This document shows positions 41,456 to 42,186 of a stretch of DNA of 42,186 nt, piece by piece. Source of the DNA: Alicyclobacillus kakegawensis NBRC 103104. GTDB lineage: Bacteria > Bacillota > Bacilli > Alicyclobacillales > Alicyclobacillaceae. The stretch covers positions 1 to 42,186 of the forward strand of contig NZ_BCRP01000022.1 in the NCBI RefSeq assembly GCF_001552655.1, in the 5' to 3' direction. The notes under the pieces were generated by a model, which was not told where the DNA came from, did not search any database, and saw only the letters and a list, made by a program, of their open reading frames with translations. The position numbers and the translations under genes are program-made. How positions within the stretch are numbered: position 1 is the first letter of the stretch; every line of letters starts with the position of its first letter.

Positions 41456-42186
41456 CACGATGATACGCGATGATCGCTAATACTAAAAATCCCACTGTAT
41501 AACCTGTGATCCAAGCAATATTGGTCCAGATGTCATGTCCGCCCTTAGCACCAAGCGTTGTCCAGCCCCACTCCGCTAGGTTGTATGAAGGCAGATAGGG
41601 AGCGAGTTCCTGAATGAACTTCGGAAGCAACGGAAGCGGCATAAACAGTCCTGACGCAAACGACATAGGAAAGAAGATGAGATTAGCGACAATGGTAGCC
41701 GAGTTTGGACCGGTTATGAGACCCAGTAGAAAGCCTAATACAATGAATGGAAAAGTTCCACATAACAATACACCGAGCACTTCGAGCGATTTACTGATTG
41801 GCATATGAATATGGGCGACGAAGGCACCGAAAGTAAAGAGTGCGGTCAATGTAATCAATTCAAACACTATCGCCATGGTGAATTTGCCGATGAAGTAGGT
41901 TCTGGTAGTGACGGGCGTGGTGCGCAGAAGCCGATACCAACCGCTTCCTCTTTCGCTTGCGACCGACGCACTGAACGAAGACATGGCCATGGACATTACG
42001 GCGTAGGTTCCAAAGGACGACATCATGTAGCATCCGGCATTGATGCCCGCCATTTGATCCTTGACATATGGCATGCCAAACATGGCAAAGAACAGAACAG
42101 GAAATAGCATCGTGGGAACGGAGAACATGGGCATACGAAACAGTTTAACGCATTCGAAATACACATAATGGAGGAGCGTCCCAATA
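41433..42186 (-). CDS. ABC-2 type transporter permease (partial, 5' end outside window)
   Basis: Membrane permease with about six helices; at least 251 residues are inside the window. It has the FRMPMFSVPTMLFPVLFF first helix, ASERGSGWYRLLRTTPV coupling region and FFPMSFASGLFMPLPLLPKF, typical of drug- or lipid-type ABC-2 exporters such as YvfS. The frame is open to the edge, with residues LLHYVYFECVKL before the first possible GTG (42164), so the true start lies beyond 42186. Its ATPase is expected just outside the window, because this permease-kinase-regulator order matches yvfR-yvfS-yvfT-yvfU of B. subtilis. Confidence 0.9.
   Translation of the reverse strand, partial: IGTLLHYVYFECVKLFRMPMFSVPTMLFPVLFFAMFGMPYVKDQMAGINAGCYMMSSFGTYAVMSMAMSSFSASVASERGSGWYRLLRTTPVTTRTYFIGKFTMAIVFELITLTALFTFGAFVAHIHMPISKSLEVLGVLLCGTFPFIVLGFLLGLITGPNSATIVANLIFFPMSFASGLFMPLPLLPKFIQELAPYLPSYNLAEWGWTTLGAKGGHDIWTNIAWITGYTVGFLVLAIIAYHRDEYLTSS

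Noticed and set aside
1-42186. CRISPR array, prophage or plasmid origin.
   Set aside because: No regularly spaced short repeats, phage structural genes, replication initiator or iterons are visible in the window.

Overview
The window looks like chromosomal DNA of a spore-forming, moderately GC-rich Bacillota. A thermo-acidophilic bacillus of the Alicyclobacillaceae type is my inference. The grounds are AGGAGG-type ribosome sites, textbook sigma-A promoters, a B. stearothermophilus-like mtlA-mtlR-mtlF-mtlD order, a probable sigma-G promoter in front of a repeat protein resembling gamma-type SASP, and type I toxin peptides of the Bacillus holin-like family. There are no rRNA or tRNA genes and no CRISPR array. 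Base composition is a mosaic: the mannitol operon, cysK and the MFS/SDR pair are GC-rich, whereas about 14.4-21.8 kb and much of 33.3-35.4 kb are AT-rich and probably acquired.

Layout. 1-3.5 kb: end of an unknown gene, then a CUT1 sugar ABC importer (lipoprotein plus two permeases, no ATPase). 3.9-9.4 kb (minus): mannitol PTS operon mtlA-mtlR-mtlF-mtlD. 9.7-10.5 kb: a glutamine-rich repeat protein, probably made in the forespore. 10.5-12.9 kb (minus): MFS exporter, SDR enzyme, and a 34-residue membrane peptide. 13.0-14.4 kb: promoter-operator, a structured terminated RNA, and cysK. 14.4-18.4 kb (minus): MmgE/PrpD enzyme, MFS importer and GntR regulator, with similar AT-rich dyads in front of all three genes. 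18.6-24.4 kb (minus): membrane protein, ABC exporter, UvrA-like ATPase. 24.5-27.5 kb: ArsR-SRPBCC fusion, then a graveyard of fragments (SRPBCC C-terminus, TnpB, secreted-hydrolase pieces) enclosing an apparently intact type I toxin-antitoxin locus. 27.5-33.3 kb: dipeptidase-ald-alr operon divergent from an APC transporter and an XRE-cupin regulator. 33.3-35.3 kb: second graveyard with a decayed copy of the toxin and of the secreted-protein signal peptide, a CGNR regulator and an IS256 remnant. 35.4-39.0 kb: HPP membrane protein and a divergent pair of secreted peptidoglycan-binding hydrolases. 39.1-42.2 kb (minus): AAA ATPase fragment, then permease, DesK-type kinase and NarL-type regulator.

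How parts fit together. The APC permease, the M19 dipeptidase, alanine dehydrogenase and alanine racemase can be read as an alanine and dipeptide salvage route. The two secreted hydrolases further on share a PG_binding_1 domain and could feed it from the cell wall (inference). The most interesting structure is the repeated set of pieces (secreted-hydrolase signal peptide, holin-like toxin, serine-hydrolase C-terminus) found intact at 36-39 kb and as fragments at 26 kb and 34 kb. It suggests that a cassette combining a type I toxin with wall hydrolases was duplicated and then decayed.
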